Source: Actinomadura harenae (GTDB lineage: Bacteria > Actinomycetota > Actinomycetes > Streptosporangiales > Streptosporangiaceae). Taken from it: a DNA stretch of 44,456 nt. Position numbers and translations under genes: made by a program. The notes below the pieces were generated by a model. That model searched no databases. It was given only the letters and a program-made list of their open reading frames with translations, and was not told the origin of the DNA. The stretch is taken from NCBI RefSeq assembly GCF_003696215.1, contig NZ_RFFG01000067.1:1-44456 (forward strand), in the 5' to 3' direction. The number at the start of each line of letters is the position of its first letter. Positions within the stretch are counted from its first letter, which is position 1. Below are positions 1 through 9,100 of the stretch, in pieces.

Positions 1-2
1 AT

Positions 3-152
3 ATGGTGTTTGCCACACGAGCCAAAGCCCTCCGCGCGGTCATGCGCTACATCGAAGGCTTCTATAATCGACGTAGGCTCCACTCGGCGAACGGGTACCG
101 AACCCCATGGGAGGTCCACACCGAGTACCTGGACCGACAGCAGGCCGCATAG
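3..152 (+). CDS. IS3-family transposase, C-terminal tail (cut by window edge)
   Basis: The first 50 codons read as the end of an IS3-type OrfB integrase (rve/DDE domain). The stretch around 'YIEGFYNRRRLHS' followed by 'YRTPWEV' is the conserved C-terminal signature of these transposases, downstream of the last catalytic Glu region. The frame is open to the left edge, so the gene probably starts outside the window; the ATG at 3 is unlikely to be the true start. It ends in TAG at 150-152. Whether the element is intact cannot be seen. No clear terminal repeat was recognised in the 200 bases that follow, which hold no convincing gene. Confidence 0.8.
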   Translation: MVFATRAKALRAVMRYIEGFYNRRRLHSANGYRTPWEVHTEYLDRQQAA

Positions 153-355
153 ATCACCCATCAAGCAGCTGTCCGGAAAACGCGAGGCCCCTCAGAATCT
201 CCTGCATGCCCTCCACCCAGTAGCAGATCGCCCCCAGCCTACAATCGCGTTCCGGCCTGGAGAACCTCTCCCACCGGCAGACACACAACCCTGGCCAACC
301 TCCGCCGACTGTGCTGAACTGCGTAAGTAAGTCGCTGATCGGGATGGTGGCGTTG

Positions 356-733
356 ATGTCGGATCCGATGACCATAGCGATCGCCACGGCTATGGCAGGT
401 AAGGCTGTCGAGGTGGCGGGCGAGCCGGCCAAGGAGGCAGTGGCCGGCATCGTTCGTAGGGTCCGCGACCGGTTCCGTGGGCGCTCAGACGAAGTCGTTC
501 TGACCGCCGCTGCGGCAAACCCCGACTCCATGACTCACATGGATGAGTTTGCGCTGGCGCTTCGCCGCCTCATGACCGAAGATCCCGCCTTCCGAGCCGA
601 GCTCGAAGTCCTGTGGAACCAGGTAGAAACGAGTTCGACAGTCCAGCATGGCGGCGTCGTCAACAACTTCCATGGCCAGGCGGAGAAGGTCATCATGACA
701 GGCGACATCGATGGGGGCCTGACGATCAACTAA
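356..733 (+). CDS. Small helical protein with C-terminal RHIM/amyloid-signalling-like motif
   Basis: This 125-residue protein has an Ala-rich helical N-terminal domain ('TIAIATAMAGKAVEVAG', then a basic 'VRRVRDRFRG'), an acidic helical middle (about residues 40-85) and a Gly/Asn/Val-rich tail. The tail reads 'VVNNFHGQAEKVIMTGDI' and then 'DGGLTIN'. The alternating hydrophobic/polar pattern with G-x-(I/V)-x-G-G near the end resembles amyloid signalling motifs (RHIM/PP-like, BASS classes) found at the tails of actinobacterial helical adaptor proteins. I infer a signalling or adaptor role; no enzyme motif is visible. I chose the ATG at 356 because 'MSDPMTIA' fits how this kind of protein usually begins; in-frame starts at 344 and 311 exist. 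No partner with a matching motif is adjacent; the downstream region holds only a cupin relic. Confidence 0.6.
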   Translation: MSDPMTIAIATAMAGKAVEVAGEPAKEAVAGIVRRVRDRFRGRSDEVVLTAAAANPDSMTHMDEFALALRRLMTEDPAFRAELEVLWNQVETSSTVQHGGVVNNFHGQAEKVIMTGDIDGGLTIN

Positions 734-864
734 CGCGGTGACGGTGGCCCCGTCTTCGCCAGTCTGGCCAGAGCTGGCCCGTTCGTGGCCCGGGGCAGCC
801 ACGTTGTCGTCATGCTGCAGATCTCCCGCGCCAGACGCTGGCGCATCTATGGTCCGCCCCGCCC

Positions 865-1120
865 CGCGCCGCTGAGACATCGCCTTCGAAGACGAAGCTC
901 CCCACAGAACCCACCGCAGTGGTCCCCGTGGAAGCAGGGGACGTGCTGCACGCCCCGCGCTGCTGGTGGCACGCCGCCACCTCCGCAGGCGAACCGTCCC
1001 TGCATCCAACAGGCGGCCTGGCCGGCCGCACTGGAGTCGACCTGCTCACTTGGCTGGTTGATGAACTCCACCCTGAGCAGGCCATCCGCCAGGCCCTTCC
1101 GGGAAGCGGCGGCCAGGACC
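865..1120 (+). pseudogene. Relic of a JmjC/cupin-type oxygenase
   Basis: One frame in this stretch carries a short recognisable cupin/JmjC segment: 'VEAGDVLHAPRCWWHA' followed by 'PSLHPTGGL' and 'GVDLLTWLVDEL'. In the cupin-like 2-oxoglutarate oxygenase family (RoxA/YcfD type) the same order occurs: a metal-ligand His after the 'P-x-x-W-W-H' turn, then 'SLHLTFG', then the linker helix. No start codon with a ribosome site and no N-terminal half are present, and the homology fades after about 1120, so I read it as a decayed fragment. The rest of 734-1198 shows no gene I can support. Confidence 0.5.
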
Positions 1121-1198
1121 ACCGGGCTTCCTGGCGGGACCAAGGGGCCAAACTCGTGCAGGGGCGACAGTCTCCGGGAAAGAAAGAGGCCCACAAGC

Positions 1199-2646
1199 TC
1201 AGGCGTCCGGGTCGACCGTGCGGAGTAGATCGAGGAAGCCGGTGAGCGTGTTCATCTGCTCGCTGGTCAGGGGATCCGGGCTGAAGTGCATGGTTTCGTT
1301 CCGGATTCCGGTCACGGCCTTCATCAGTTCCAGGAAGAGCTGGTGGTCCAGAGGCCATGCAAGCTTGGACCAACGCTCCGCTGGCTCCAGAAGGAACCAG
1401 AAGTTGCCCAGCGTGAGGTCTCCCGCCGAGCGCACCCGATCCGGCCGTCTACGCGCGCAGCTGCGGATCTCCTCCAGTGACAGCTTCTCGTTCACGCGGC
1501 GCCGCAGCCGACGTTCAATCTCTTCGATGAGGACGAACGGCCTGGCCAGGTCGTCGAACTGACGGGTCAGGTCGGCCGCCGTGACGATCCCACACAGCCC
1601 TGACTTGTCCTGGCTGCGGACGAAGACGAAGCCCCGGGTGTAGATCTGGTCGATCTGCTCGAGGAGTGGCTCGTGGTACTCCACGACCAGGGCCGCCACC
1701 GTGGCGTCGGCCATCGAGGCACTCGCTTTCGCGACCTGGGCACGTCCGATGGACTCCCAGCTCACCGCGCCGTGGAACGTGCCGTCTTCCGAGACCACGG
1801 CCAGCTGCGAGAAGTTCTTCAACACCATCAGCGTTGTCGCCTTGTGCAGCGAGTCCTCGGGCCGAACTGCCGTAACGGCACCGTTCGCCGCCTTGAGATC
1901 ACCGATCCGCAGCGTGATCCCGGGAAGCTCCGAGGCGTCCTCGGTGTCGTCCGCCACCTGCGCCGGGAAGCTCGTCTCGCCAACGACCGGCTCCTCCCCC
2001 ACCGGGACGAGCTGGATGAAGTTGTCAACCCACCCTTCCGTGAAGGCCGGCCGGGTCGCGAGCCCCTTCTCCTCCAGCGCCCCCTCGATCTCGGCCACAA
2101 CATCGGGCGTCCGACGGGCAGCGTCCCAGTAACCGAGGAGCGCCCTGATCGTCAGCCGAACAGGATCACCGGGGCTGCGTTCGGCTGCCTCCGCCAGCAG
2201 ATCCGAACGACTCCGCGCCTCGTATTCGCCCCCGGCCATCCCGACACCCGGATCGGTCCCATGGGCGGCCAAGTGTGCAACGCGGCGCGCGGCGTCGAAA
2301 CGGGTCAAGCCGCAGACCGTCAGCAGGGATCCGAGGCTGTCAAGCAGGTCCTGCTTGATGACGTCGCGGGAGATTTCGGTCCGGATCCATTCGACCGGCC
2401 GGGTGTGCCGAAACCCTTCCGGCGCATCGTGCCGATAGACATATGGGCCGATGACCCGCCCCACCGCCACTCGCCCGGGACGAGTCTTGAGCGGGAGGAC
2501 GATGTGGTCCCCCTCTTGGATGATGTCCAGGAATCGCCAAAGCTGGCCGGTCCAGTTGGCGATGCGTGCCTTGCCGTCGTCGGGATAGGTCTTCTGGACG
2601 ATCCGTCGAAGGTCTTCCCGGGACCCCGCGCCGCCGATGTCACTGA
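1199..2646 (-). pseudogene. COG4127-like / CBS pair / HEPN protein, 3' part of an IS-split gene
   Basis: This is the larger piece of a gene split by the IS at 2647-3556. Joined to the 5' piece (3557-3669) with one 7-bp target copy removed, it gives an exact open frame of 518 codons (517 aa). The order is: an N-terminal domain like that of COG4127 Mrr-type predicted restriction enzymes ('WTGQLWRFLDIIQEGDHIVL', 'GRVIGPYVYR', 'QDLLDSLGSLLTVC'); a CBS pair at about 278-415; and a C-terminal HEPN-like domain with 'RNETMHF', an Rx4H motif at about 484-489. The usual Mrr nuclease domain is absent and replaced by the CBS-HEPN module. A role as a nucleotide-sensing RNase-type defence effector is inference. 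The remaining open frame from GTG 2470 could still give a 423-aa CBS-HEPN fragment, although no ribosome site was seen. Confidence 0.75.
2640..2646. repeat. Target-site duplication, left copy (TCACTGA)
   Basis: TCACTGA here and again at 3557-3563 brackets the insertion sequence exactly. Deleting the IS plus one copy restores the reading frame of the interrupted gene (...W-D-E-L-S-D-I-G-G...), which shows that this is a real 7-bp duplication. Confidence 0.85.
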
Positions 2647-3556
2647 ACGTTTTTCAGCGGGGCCTGTGGGTTGGGTGATCACAGCATGATCGCGGACGGC
2701 GCGGCGGGCCCTGGAACGTGGAAAGCCCCTGGTAGGACGGGTGATCTCTCACAACCGACCGTCCCCACCAGAGGCTTCACATGCTTCTATCGTTCTTCGC
2801 TGCCGTTGTCGCGTCAGACCCTGAACTACACGACCGGAGTGGTCCGCCGGCACCGCACGAGCATCGGCAGCCGAGGGCGGGCCCTCACGCCGGGTGCGCA
2901 AGCGTTGATGGTGCTGGTCTACCTGCGGAAAGGCGAAACGTTCGCCGGCCTGGCGGCCGGGTTCGGGGTGTCCACCTCGACCGCGTGGCGCTACGTCAAC
3001 GAGACCGTCCAGCTGCTGGCCGCCCGCTCACCCAAGCTCGCCCAGGCGTTGCGCAAGGCCGCCCGCGACGGGCTGCTGTACCTGGTGCTGGACGGCACGC
3101 TCATCCCGATCGACCGCGTCGCCGCCGACCGGCCGTTCTACTCCGGGAAACATCGACGGCACGGCATGAACCTGCAGGTCATAGCCGCACCCGACGGAAC
3201 CATCGTGTGGGTGTCGGGCGCGTTGCCCGGCTCGGTCCACGACCTGACCGCCGCCCGCATCTGGGGCATCCCACGAGAGCTGGACGCCGCGGGGTTCCTG
3301 GTCCTGGCCGACAAGGCCTACCAAGGCGCGGACGGGCCGCTGCTCGTCCCGTACCGCGGCACCGGCAAACCCGAGTCGCAGAAGACCGCCAACCGGGCCC
3401 ACGCCCGGCTCCGCGCGCCCGGCGAACGCGCGAACGCCCAGCTCAAACACTGGGCCATCCTCGACAAGCTCCGCTGCTGCCCACACCGCGCCGGCCACCT
3501 CGCCAAAGCCATCCACGTCCTACACAACCGCGAAGCTCAAGCTCGCTGAAAAAGGC
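2647..3556 (+). mobile_element. Complete IS5-type insertion sequence, 910 bp
   Basis: The element runs from ACGTTTTTCAGCG (left end) to CGCTGAAAAAGGC (right end). The ends form an inverted repeat with TTTTTCAGCG fully matched and mismatches only in the outermost three bases. It carries one transposase gene reading rightward whose stop lies inside the right inverted repeat. It is bracketed by a 7-bp target duplication and sits inside the minus-strand CBS-HEPN gene. Because the target copies are identical and the transposase is open throughout, the insertion looks recent. Confidence 0.88.
2686..3549 (+). CDS. IS5-family transposase (HTH_Tnp_4 + DDE_Tnp_4)
   Basis: A DDE transposase of about 287 aa. 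The N-terminal part has the helix-turn-helix typical of this group ('LTPGAQALMVLVYLRKGETF', then 'FGVSTSTAWRYV'). The catalytic triad is readable as D136 in 'LVLDGTLIPID', D209 in 'VLADKAYQG' and E247 in 'GERANAQLKHW', with the spacing expected of IS5-family enzymes. The frame opens at TTG 2671; the first ATG is 2686 and I used it, although the conserved region begins only at about 2785 and the true start is uncertain. The TGA stop is inside the right inverted repeat. The ORF is intact, so the enzyme may be active. Confidence 0.85.
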   Translation: MIADGAAGPGTWKAPGRTGDLSQPTVPTRGFTCFYRSSLPLSRQTLNYTTGVVRRHRTSIGSRGRALTPGAQALMVLVYLRKGETFAGLAAGFGVSTSTAWRYVNETVQLLAARSPKLAQALRKAARDGLLYLVLDGTLIPIDRVAADRPFYSGKHRRHGMNLQVIAAPDGTIVWVSGALPGSVHDLTAARIWGIPRELDAAGFLVLADKAYQGADGPLLVPYRGTGKPESQKTANRAHARLRAPGERANAQLKHWAILDKLRCCPHRAGHLAKAIHVLHNREAQAR

Positions 3557-3563
3557 TCACTGA
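3557..3563. repeat. Target-site duplication, right copy (TCACTGA)
   Basis: Second copy of the 7-bp TCACTGA duplication created by the IS insertion (partner at 2640-2646). Confidence 0.85.
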
Positions 3564-3669
3564 GTTCGTCCCAACCGAGGATGGCGAGCCCCTCGGCCAG
3601 GGACTGGCTCTCACGTTCACCGTCACGGCCGCCACGGATCATCCAGGCCGCCGGAACCAGATTAGCCAT
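3557..3669 (-). pseudogene. 5' end of the IS-split COG4127-like/CBS/HEPN gene
   Basis: On the minus strand an ATG at 3667-3669, preceded by AGGAG nine bases upstream, opens a frame reading 'MANLVPAAWMIRGGRDGERE' and then 'SLAEGLAILGWDELS' before running into the IS. This is the classic N-terminus of COG4127-type proteins (W-x-x-R-x-G-x-x-G-E then I-G-W-D-E-L). The frame continues directly in the fragment at 1199-2646 once the IS and one target copy are removed. The native promoter of the gene should therefore lie in 3670-3885. Confidence 0.75.
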
Positions 3670-3797
3670 CGCGTATCACTCCTACGGCTCGACACCGTCT
3701 CCCAAGATCACCTGACACCCTAACCCGAGAGTAAAGTTAACCTCCTCTCCTTTGCGCCATCTGCCCATTTTTCAGGCCGTCGACCGCCCATCATCAG

Positions 3798-3822
3798 CAC
3801 AAAGGTCCCATTTCGCTTTGTG
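3798..3822. promoter_or_regulatory. Candidate operator: inverted repeat CACAAAG-N11-CTTTGTG
   Basis: A perfect 7-bp inverted repeat lies in the 215-bp divergent intergenic region between the minus-strand CBS-HEPN gene and the plus-strand kinase relic. Its position suits a regulator site. No cognate regulator is adjacent, so the function is a guess. Confidence 0.25.
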
Positions 3823-3885
3823 TCGTCGCCGGTCCGAGCAAGATCCTGGCCACGGCGTAACGGATCGTGACGAGGTAGGTGGTTC

Positions 3886-4434
3886 ATGGAGTCCGTCATG
3901 CCGTCCGATCCGCGGCGGATCGCGGGGATCGAGCTGCATGGTCGGCTCGGCGAAGGCGGGATGGGGCAGGTCTTCTTCGGGGTCACCCCAGGTGGCGGCC
4001 AGGTCGCAGTCAAGATCGTCCACAAGGCGTACGCCGACCGCGAGGACATCCGTGAGCGGTTCGATCGCGAAGTCACCGCCATGAGCATGATGCAAGGCCC
4101 GCGCGTCGCCTCGCTCATCGCTGCTGCTGGGCCGGACGACGAGCAACCGCGGCTGGCGATGGAGTACGTCCGCGGGCTTACCCTGCGCGACTTCGTCCAC
4201 GAGCACGGCCCCCTGGGCGCCGACATGGGAGCCGCTTTCGGCGACCTGCTCGCCGAGGGGCTGAGCGCGGTCCACGAAGCCGGGCTACTTCACCGCGACC
4301 TGAACCCGGCCAACATCCTGCTCGCCGACGACGACCCCAAGATCATCTACTTCAGGCTGGTCTCCCTCGGTGAGGCGCTGGACAGCTATGCCGCCGAGCT
4401 CACCACCAGCGGAGTCACACTCGGCGGCCGGTGA
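3886..4434 (+). pseudogene. Truncated Ser/Thr protein kinase (Hanks type), degenerate
   Basis: The open frame of 182 residues covers a kinase N-lobe and the start of the C-lobe. The glycine loop 'GRLGEGGMGQVFFG', the ATP lysine in 'VAVKIV' and the catalytic-loop start 'HRDLNPANILL' are present. The usual HRDLKPxN Lys is replaced by Asn, the DFG motif reads 'YFR' ('KIIYFRLVSL'), and the frame ends just after 'TTSGVTLG', where functional relatives continue into the APE region. These are the marks of a decayed gene. Start ATG 3886 follows a purine-rich AGGTAGGTGG; ATG 3898 is an alternative. Actinobacterial relatives of this type are usually membrane kinases, but any membrane part is lost here. 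Confidence 0.7.
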
Positions 4435-4439
4435 CCTGC

Positions 4440-5090
4440 TCGGCGAGTTCAAATCTCCACCAAGTCGGGTCCTTCCCCGACGGCCACAGCCTCGACCCGT
4501 TCCGACTGCGAGGAGCGATCGAACAGTGCGCCACCGAGCTCGGCTAGACACCGGACCTGGTGTTCCTGAACAACCCCGAACGGCCTGCCGGAGCCCCTCG
4601 GCCGGGACGTTCTTGCTGCCGCCGTCACCGACACCATGAGGACGGGGCTGTCCAGCGGGTGGGGCATTGCCTCGTGGAACGTGAAGCGCTCATTCCGTTC
4701 CTGGACGAGGTGCCTGCGCCGGATGGGCTGATGACCAGGTGCGGGCTCACCTGCGCCCCAGCAGCGCTAGACGCCCGCCGAGCGCCTCGCCGAACTCCTC
4801 GGCTTCCCTGTCGCTGGCCGGTGGGGGATGGCCCCGTTCGGCGGCACCCCTGCCACCGTCCCATGGCCCACACCCGACACCTTCGTCCCGGGCAGGAAAC
4901 GACGACACCGCTTCAAACCGCGTTCGCCGTCGCCTACCACCTGCCCCGCCTGGCGGCGGTCGCCGTCGGCGCCGACCAGCCCGGCCACCTCGCCGAGCTC
5001 GTAGCTGCGGCCGGGCTCGACATCGACCTGGTGCGGGTGGCTGCGTACCGGACCCTGCGCACTCAACGGAAGGCTACGGTGACGACGTGA
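4440..5090 (+). pseudogene. Frameshifted aldo/keto reductase relic
   Basis: Pieces of one protein can be followed through changing frames: 'LRGAIEQCATELG' at about 4510, 'PDLVFLNNPER' at about 4555, a segment near 4625 reading TDTMRTGLSSGWGIASWNV, 'PAPDGLMT' at about 4710, and finally 'AFAVAYHLPRLAAVAVGA' and 'GLDIDLVRVAAYRTL', ending at TGA 5090. The 'GWGIASWN' and 'LVFLNNPE' segments match actinobacterial aldo/keto reductase-like proteins that sit beside phosphotransferase-type genes. Several frame changes and an internal stop make it non-functional. Its last frame overlaps the next gene by GTGA, so the two were probably once an operon. Confidence 0.55.
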
Positions 5091-5926
5091 ACCTCCAAGC
5101 GACACTGTTCGACCTGTCGAAAGTGCCGCACGACGACGTGCTCGACATCACCGAAGCCCGGCTGTGCCTCACCCTCGACCGGGCCGCCGGCCACTACAGC
5201 GCCCTCAACGGAACCGCCGGATTCCCCACCAGCGCAGGCACCTGGGTCCGCCTGGCCTGGCACCGCCCGGCGCAGGTGAACGCGGAAACACTCACCGGGT
5301 TCGAGGCCGCACTGGACCTGGACCAGGTGCCGCGCCCCATCTGGCGATCCGCCGCAACCTGGCACGACGACAACCGGGATGTGGTGTGGCGAGCCGATGA
5401 AATGACGCAGGTCACCGACCCCGCCGTGTCGGCCACCGGATTCGTCACCACCGACCCCGGCTTGCCAGACACCTGGTGGGCGGACCTGCGGACTGCGTCC
5501 AAGTTGCTGGCCGCCCACCCGACACGGCGGGTCTGCATGACCCAGGAGCACCTGTCCCGGCGGATCGCCGAGGTGTACGGCGATGAGCTCGACACCACCA
5601 TCACCGCCTGGGCGACCGTCCACGGCGACCTGGGATGGGCGAACGTGTGCGCGCCGACGCTCACGCTCATCGACTGGGAGTCGTGGGGCAGGGGCCCGGC
5701 CGCCCTCGACGCCGCGACGCTGTGGGTCGCTTCCCTCCAGGTACCGTCCCTGGCTGCCAAGGTGCTGGAGGTATTCGACGAGGTGCTCTCCACCCGGACC
5801 GGGCAGCTGGTGCGGCTCATGCAGTGCGCCAACGTCGCCAGAGCCTTCAGCCGAACCAGCCGCAAGGGGCCACTCACCGACATCATGGCCGCCCACGCGA
5901 CCGAGCTACTCGCCGAACTGACCTGA
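5087..5926 (+). CDS. APH-like phosphotransferase family protein
   Basis: A 279-aa protein with the C-terminal core of aminoglycoside/choline kinase-like phosphotransferases. It has the catalytic loop 'VHGDLGWANV' (HGDxxxxN) at about residues 183-192, followed by 'LTLIDWESWGRGPAALDAATLW', in which the Asp of 'IDWE' is the metal ligand. The N-terminal half is short and no clear ATP-binding loop is visible. The GTG start at 5087 overlaps the stop of the reductase relic by GTGA; a longer open frame from 4739 runs through the relic and is not believable. The substrate is unknown. Family resemblance alone does not make it an antibiotic-resistance enzyme, and such genes are common as metabolite kinases in actinomycetes. 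Confidence 0.7.
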   Translation: MNLQATLFDLSKVPHDDVLDITEARLCLTLDRAAGHYSALNGTAGFPTSAGTWVRLAWHRPAQVNAETLTGFEAALDLDQVPRPIWRSAATWHDDNRDVVWRADEMTQVTDPAVSATGFVTTDPGLPDTWWADLRTASKLLAAHPTRRVCMTQEHLSRRIAEVYGDELDTTITAWATVHGDLGWANVCAPTLTLIDWESWGRGPAALDAATLWVASLQVPSLAAKVLEVFDEVLSTRTGQLVRLMQCANVARAFSRTSRKGPLTDIMAAHATELLAELT

Positions 5927-6122
5927 ACACGGCTCGCCTCTGCAAGTGCTTGGTGATGGTGCCGAGCATCGTGGCCCTAGCTCAGCGCGGAAACTCCACA
6001 TCGTCAGGATTAATCACTCTCCGTGTCGGCCAAATCGCGACAAGCGGCCCGAAGTGTCAGCGCGATCCCTGATACTGAGATCCGGGCACGAGACTGGTGG
6101 TTCCCGAGACGCAGCGAGGTGG

Positions 6123-9100
6123 ATGAGGCCGGTGGACGTTCGGATCAAGGCTCTTGCCGACCGATCCCCCAACTTCGGCTTCCTCCTCGGCCATGAGCCT
6201 CTGCTCGTCCTCTATGGGGCGGGCGCGGAAGCGGCGATCTTCACGGATCCGAACGTAGCGCTGCTCAAGGCTCGCCAGTTTGGTGAGGTCCTGGCCATCG
6301 ACCTGGCACGACGAGGCCGAGTCCGCGTGAGTGGGAGTCGGCAGGTCGACCGCCTCCACGCGCTGAACCGCGAAGGCTTTCTCCACGGCGACGTAGAGGC
6401 CGCGTTCAACAAGATTCGTGACCTCGGTAACCACGAAGTCCACAGCAACCTCGGTATTGCCAACACTCCTGCCGACCAGCAGAAGGCTTTCGAAGCGGTG
6501 AAGACCTGCTTCCGGTTGGGGGTGTGGTTTCACCGCCTCCTGGACGGCAGCCGCGAAGTCCGCCCCTTCGTACCGCCTCAGCCTCCGACCATTCCCGAGA
6601 CTCGAATGTCGGAGGATGTCACCGGTCTAGCTGAGCTGAGGGCTGCGGTCGAGCAGGCCCAGGAGGAGCTTGCGCAGTCCCGGCTGACCTTCGAACACAA
6701 GGCTTCGCAGCTGGAGGCCGAGCGAGATGCCCGCCGGGCAGCCGAGGATGAGGCCGCCCGATCCGAAACCGGCAGGGCCGAACTGCGCTCAATCGTAGAG
6801 CAGTTGCAAAGTCAGATCGCGGCGTTGCAGCGCAGGTTCGAGGCTGCACCAGCTACGGCGTCACTGCAGCAGCGCGAGGATCTACTAGCTAATGCCGAGA
6901 GTGCTTCCCGTGAGCCGAAGAATGAGGTTCAGGTCCGCGAGATCCTGGACCGGATGCTCCAGGATGCGGGCTGGTCGGTACAGAATGCCGGTGTCGGGTT
7001 GGACTTGTGGGGCCCTCAGGGGGTCGCTGTTCGCGAGGTCGCCACCAAGATCGGTCCCGCTGACTACCTGCTATATGTGGACCGCAAGCTCATCGGTGTG
7101 ATCGAGGCCAAGCGTGAGGGCGCCGACCTTTCGGCAGCCGAACAGCAGGCCGACGGCTATGCAGAGCACCTGAAGTCCGAGCAACGTCGGGCCTCCTGGC
7201 GCCCAACGCTACCGTTCCGATACGCCTCGGACGGCGGTGTCACCACTTTCCGCAACACTCTGGACCCTGACTCGAGAACCCGGCAGATCTCCTACTTCCA
7301 CCGGCCGCAGACGATCGCCCGTTGGATGCACGACGCCGACCACGACCCCCAGGCACCCACATACCGAGCCAAGCTCCGGAGCCGTCTACCCGAGCTGGTC
7401 ATCGAAGGCCTACGCCCGGCTCAGATCGAGGCAATCCGAGGGCTGGAGCATTCCCTGGGCGAGGGGCGCGAACGGGCACTGATCCAGATGGCCACTGGGG
7501 CTGGCAAGACCTTCACCGCCTGCACCTTCTCCTACCGCTTGATCAAGTACGCCAAGGCAGCCCGCATCCTGTTCCTGGTCGACCGCAACAACCTCGGCAC
7601 CCAGGCCCGAACAGAATTCGAGAACTTCACCACGCCTGATGACGGAAGAAAGTTCACCGAGCTCTACAATGTGCAGCAGCTCACCGGCAACGCCATGCTC
7701 GATTCGTCCAGCGTCGTGGTCTCCACCATCCAGCGCCTCTACCTCGGCCTGTCCGGCAAGGCTATCCCCCAGAACGACGACCCCGAGTTGGACAGCTACG
7801 ACATCGAAGGCGACCTCGTCCTCGCCTACAACCCCACCTTCCCACCCGAGACCTTCGATCTGATCGTCGTGGACGAATGCCACCGCTCGATCTACGGCAA
7901 GTGGCGTTCAGTACTGGAGTACTTCGACGCCCCTATCGTCGGTCTCACCGCGACCCCGGTGGCGCAGACGTTTGGGTTCTTCCACCAGAACCTGGTCAGC
8001 GAGTACACCTACGAGCAGGCGGTCGCAGACAACGTCAATGTCGACTTCAACGTATATCGGATCAAGACTGAGATCTCCGAGTCCGGGGCACTGATCGAGG
8101 CCGGAACCAGCGTCCCCGTCCGCGATCGGCGGACGCGACGGCAGCGATACGAAGACCTCGACGACGACTTCCAGTACACAGGCAAAGATGTCGGGAACCA
8201 TGTGCTGAGTCTCGGCCAGATGCGGACCGTCATCCAGGCGTTCAAGGAGCGGCTGTACACCGAGATCTTCCCCGAACGAGCCAAGATCCCCGAAGACAAG
8301 CGGATGGTGCCCAAAACGCTCATCTTCGCCCGCAACGACGAGCACGCGGAAGAGATCGTTTCCGTCGTACGGGACGTGTTCGGCCGCGGCAATGACTTCT
8401 GCACGAAGATCACCCACAAGGCGAAGCGACCTCACGAGCTGCTTGCCCAGTTCCGCAACTCGGCCACGCTGCGGGTGGCGGTGACGGTCGACATGATCGC
8501 CACCGGCACCGATGTGAAGCCGCTAGAGTGCCTGATCTTCATGCGGGACGTGCGCAGCTGGTCCTACTTCGAGCAGATGAAAGGCCGAGGCGCCCGCACC
8601 GTGCCGCAAGCCGAGTTCCAGGCTGTCACCCCGGACCTGCCGGAGAAGACCAGGTTCGTCATCGTGGACGCCATCGGCGTCACCGAGAACCCGAAGGTCG
8701 ACGCCGCCCCACTGGACAAGGGAGATCCGGCCAAGCGCGAAAGCCTCGAGAAGCTTCTCGCGAAGGTCGCGGCTGGCACCATCGGCGAGCAAGAAGTGTC
8801 TACGCTCGCGTCCCGGCTGGCTCGGCTAGACAAGGAGCTCAACAACCAACCCGCACAGCGGGTCGACATCGAGCAGGTCGCCGGACAGCCGCTCCACGAC
8901 ATCGTGCGTGGCATGGTCGACGCCGTCTCCGTGGACGCTCAGGAAGCCGCCCGTAGCAGCGGCGGCAAACAGGCCATGCAAGAGCTACTCGGCCGCGCAC
9001 TGGAACCGCTCGCCTCCAATCCCGAGCTCCGCAAGCGACTGCTTGAGACCCGCCGAGCCCTCGACATCATCACCGACGAGGTAAATCAAGACCAGGTAGT

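Noticed and set aside
2781..3563. Alternative 260-codon frame inside the IS
   Set aside because: Arg/Pro-rich shadow of the transposase, which carries the DDE triad in the other frame.
4739..5086. N-terminal extension of the APH-like gene to 4739
   Set aside because: The extension translates the reductase relic in a wrong frame; GTG 5087 with GTGA overlap is the better start.
5087..5926. Aminoglycoside resistance gene
   Set aside because: Only the general HGDxxxxN kinase core is visible; nothing links it to an antibiotic.
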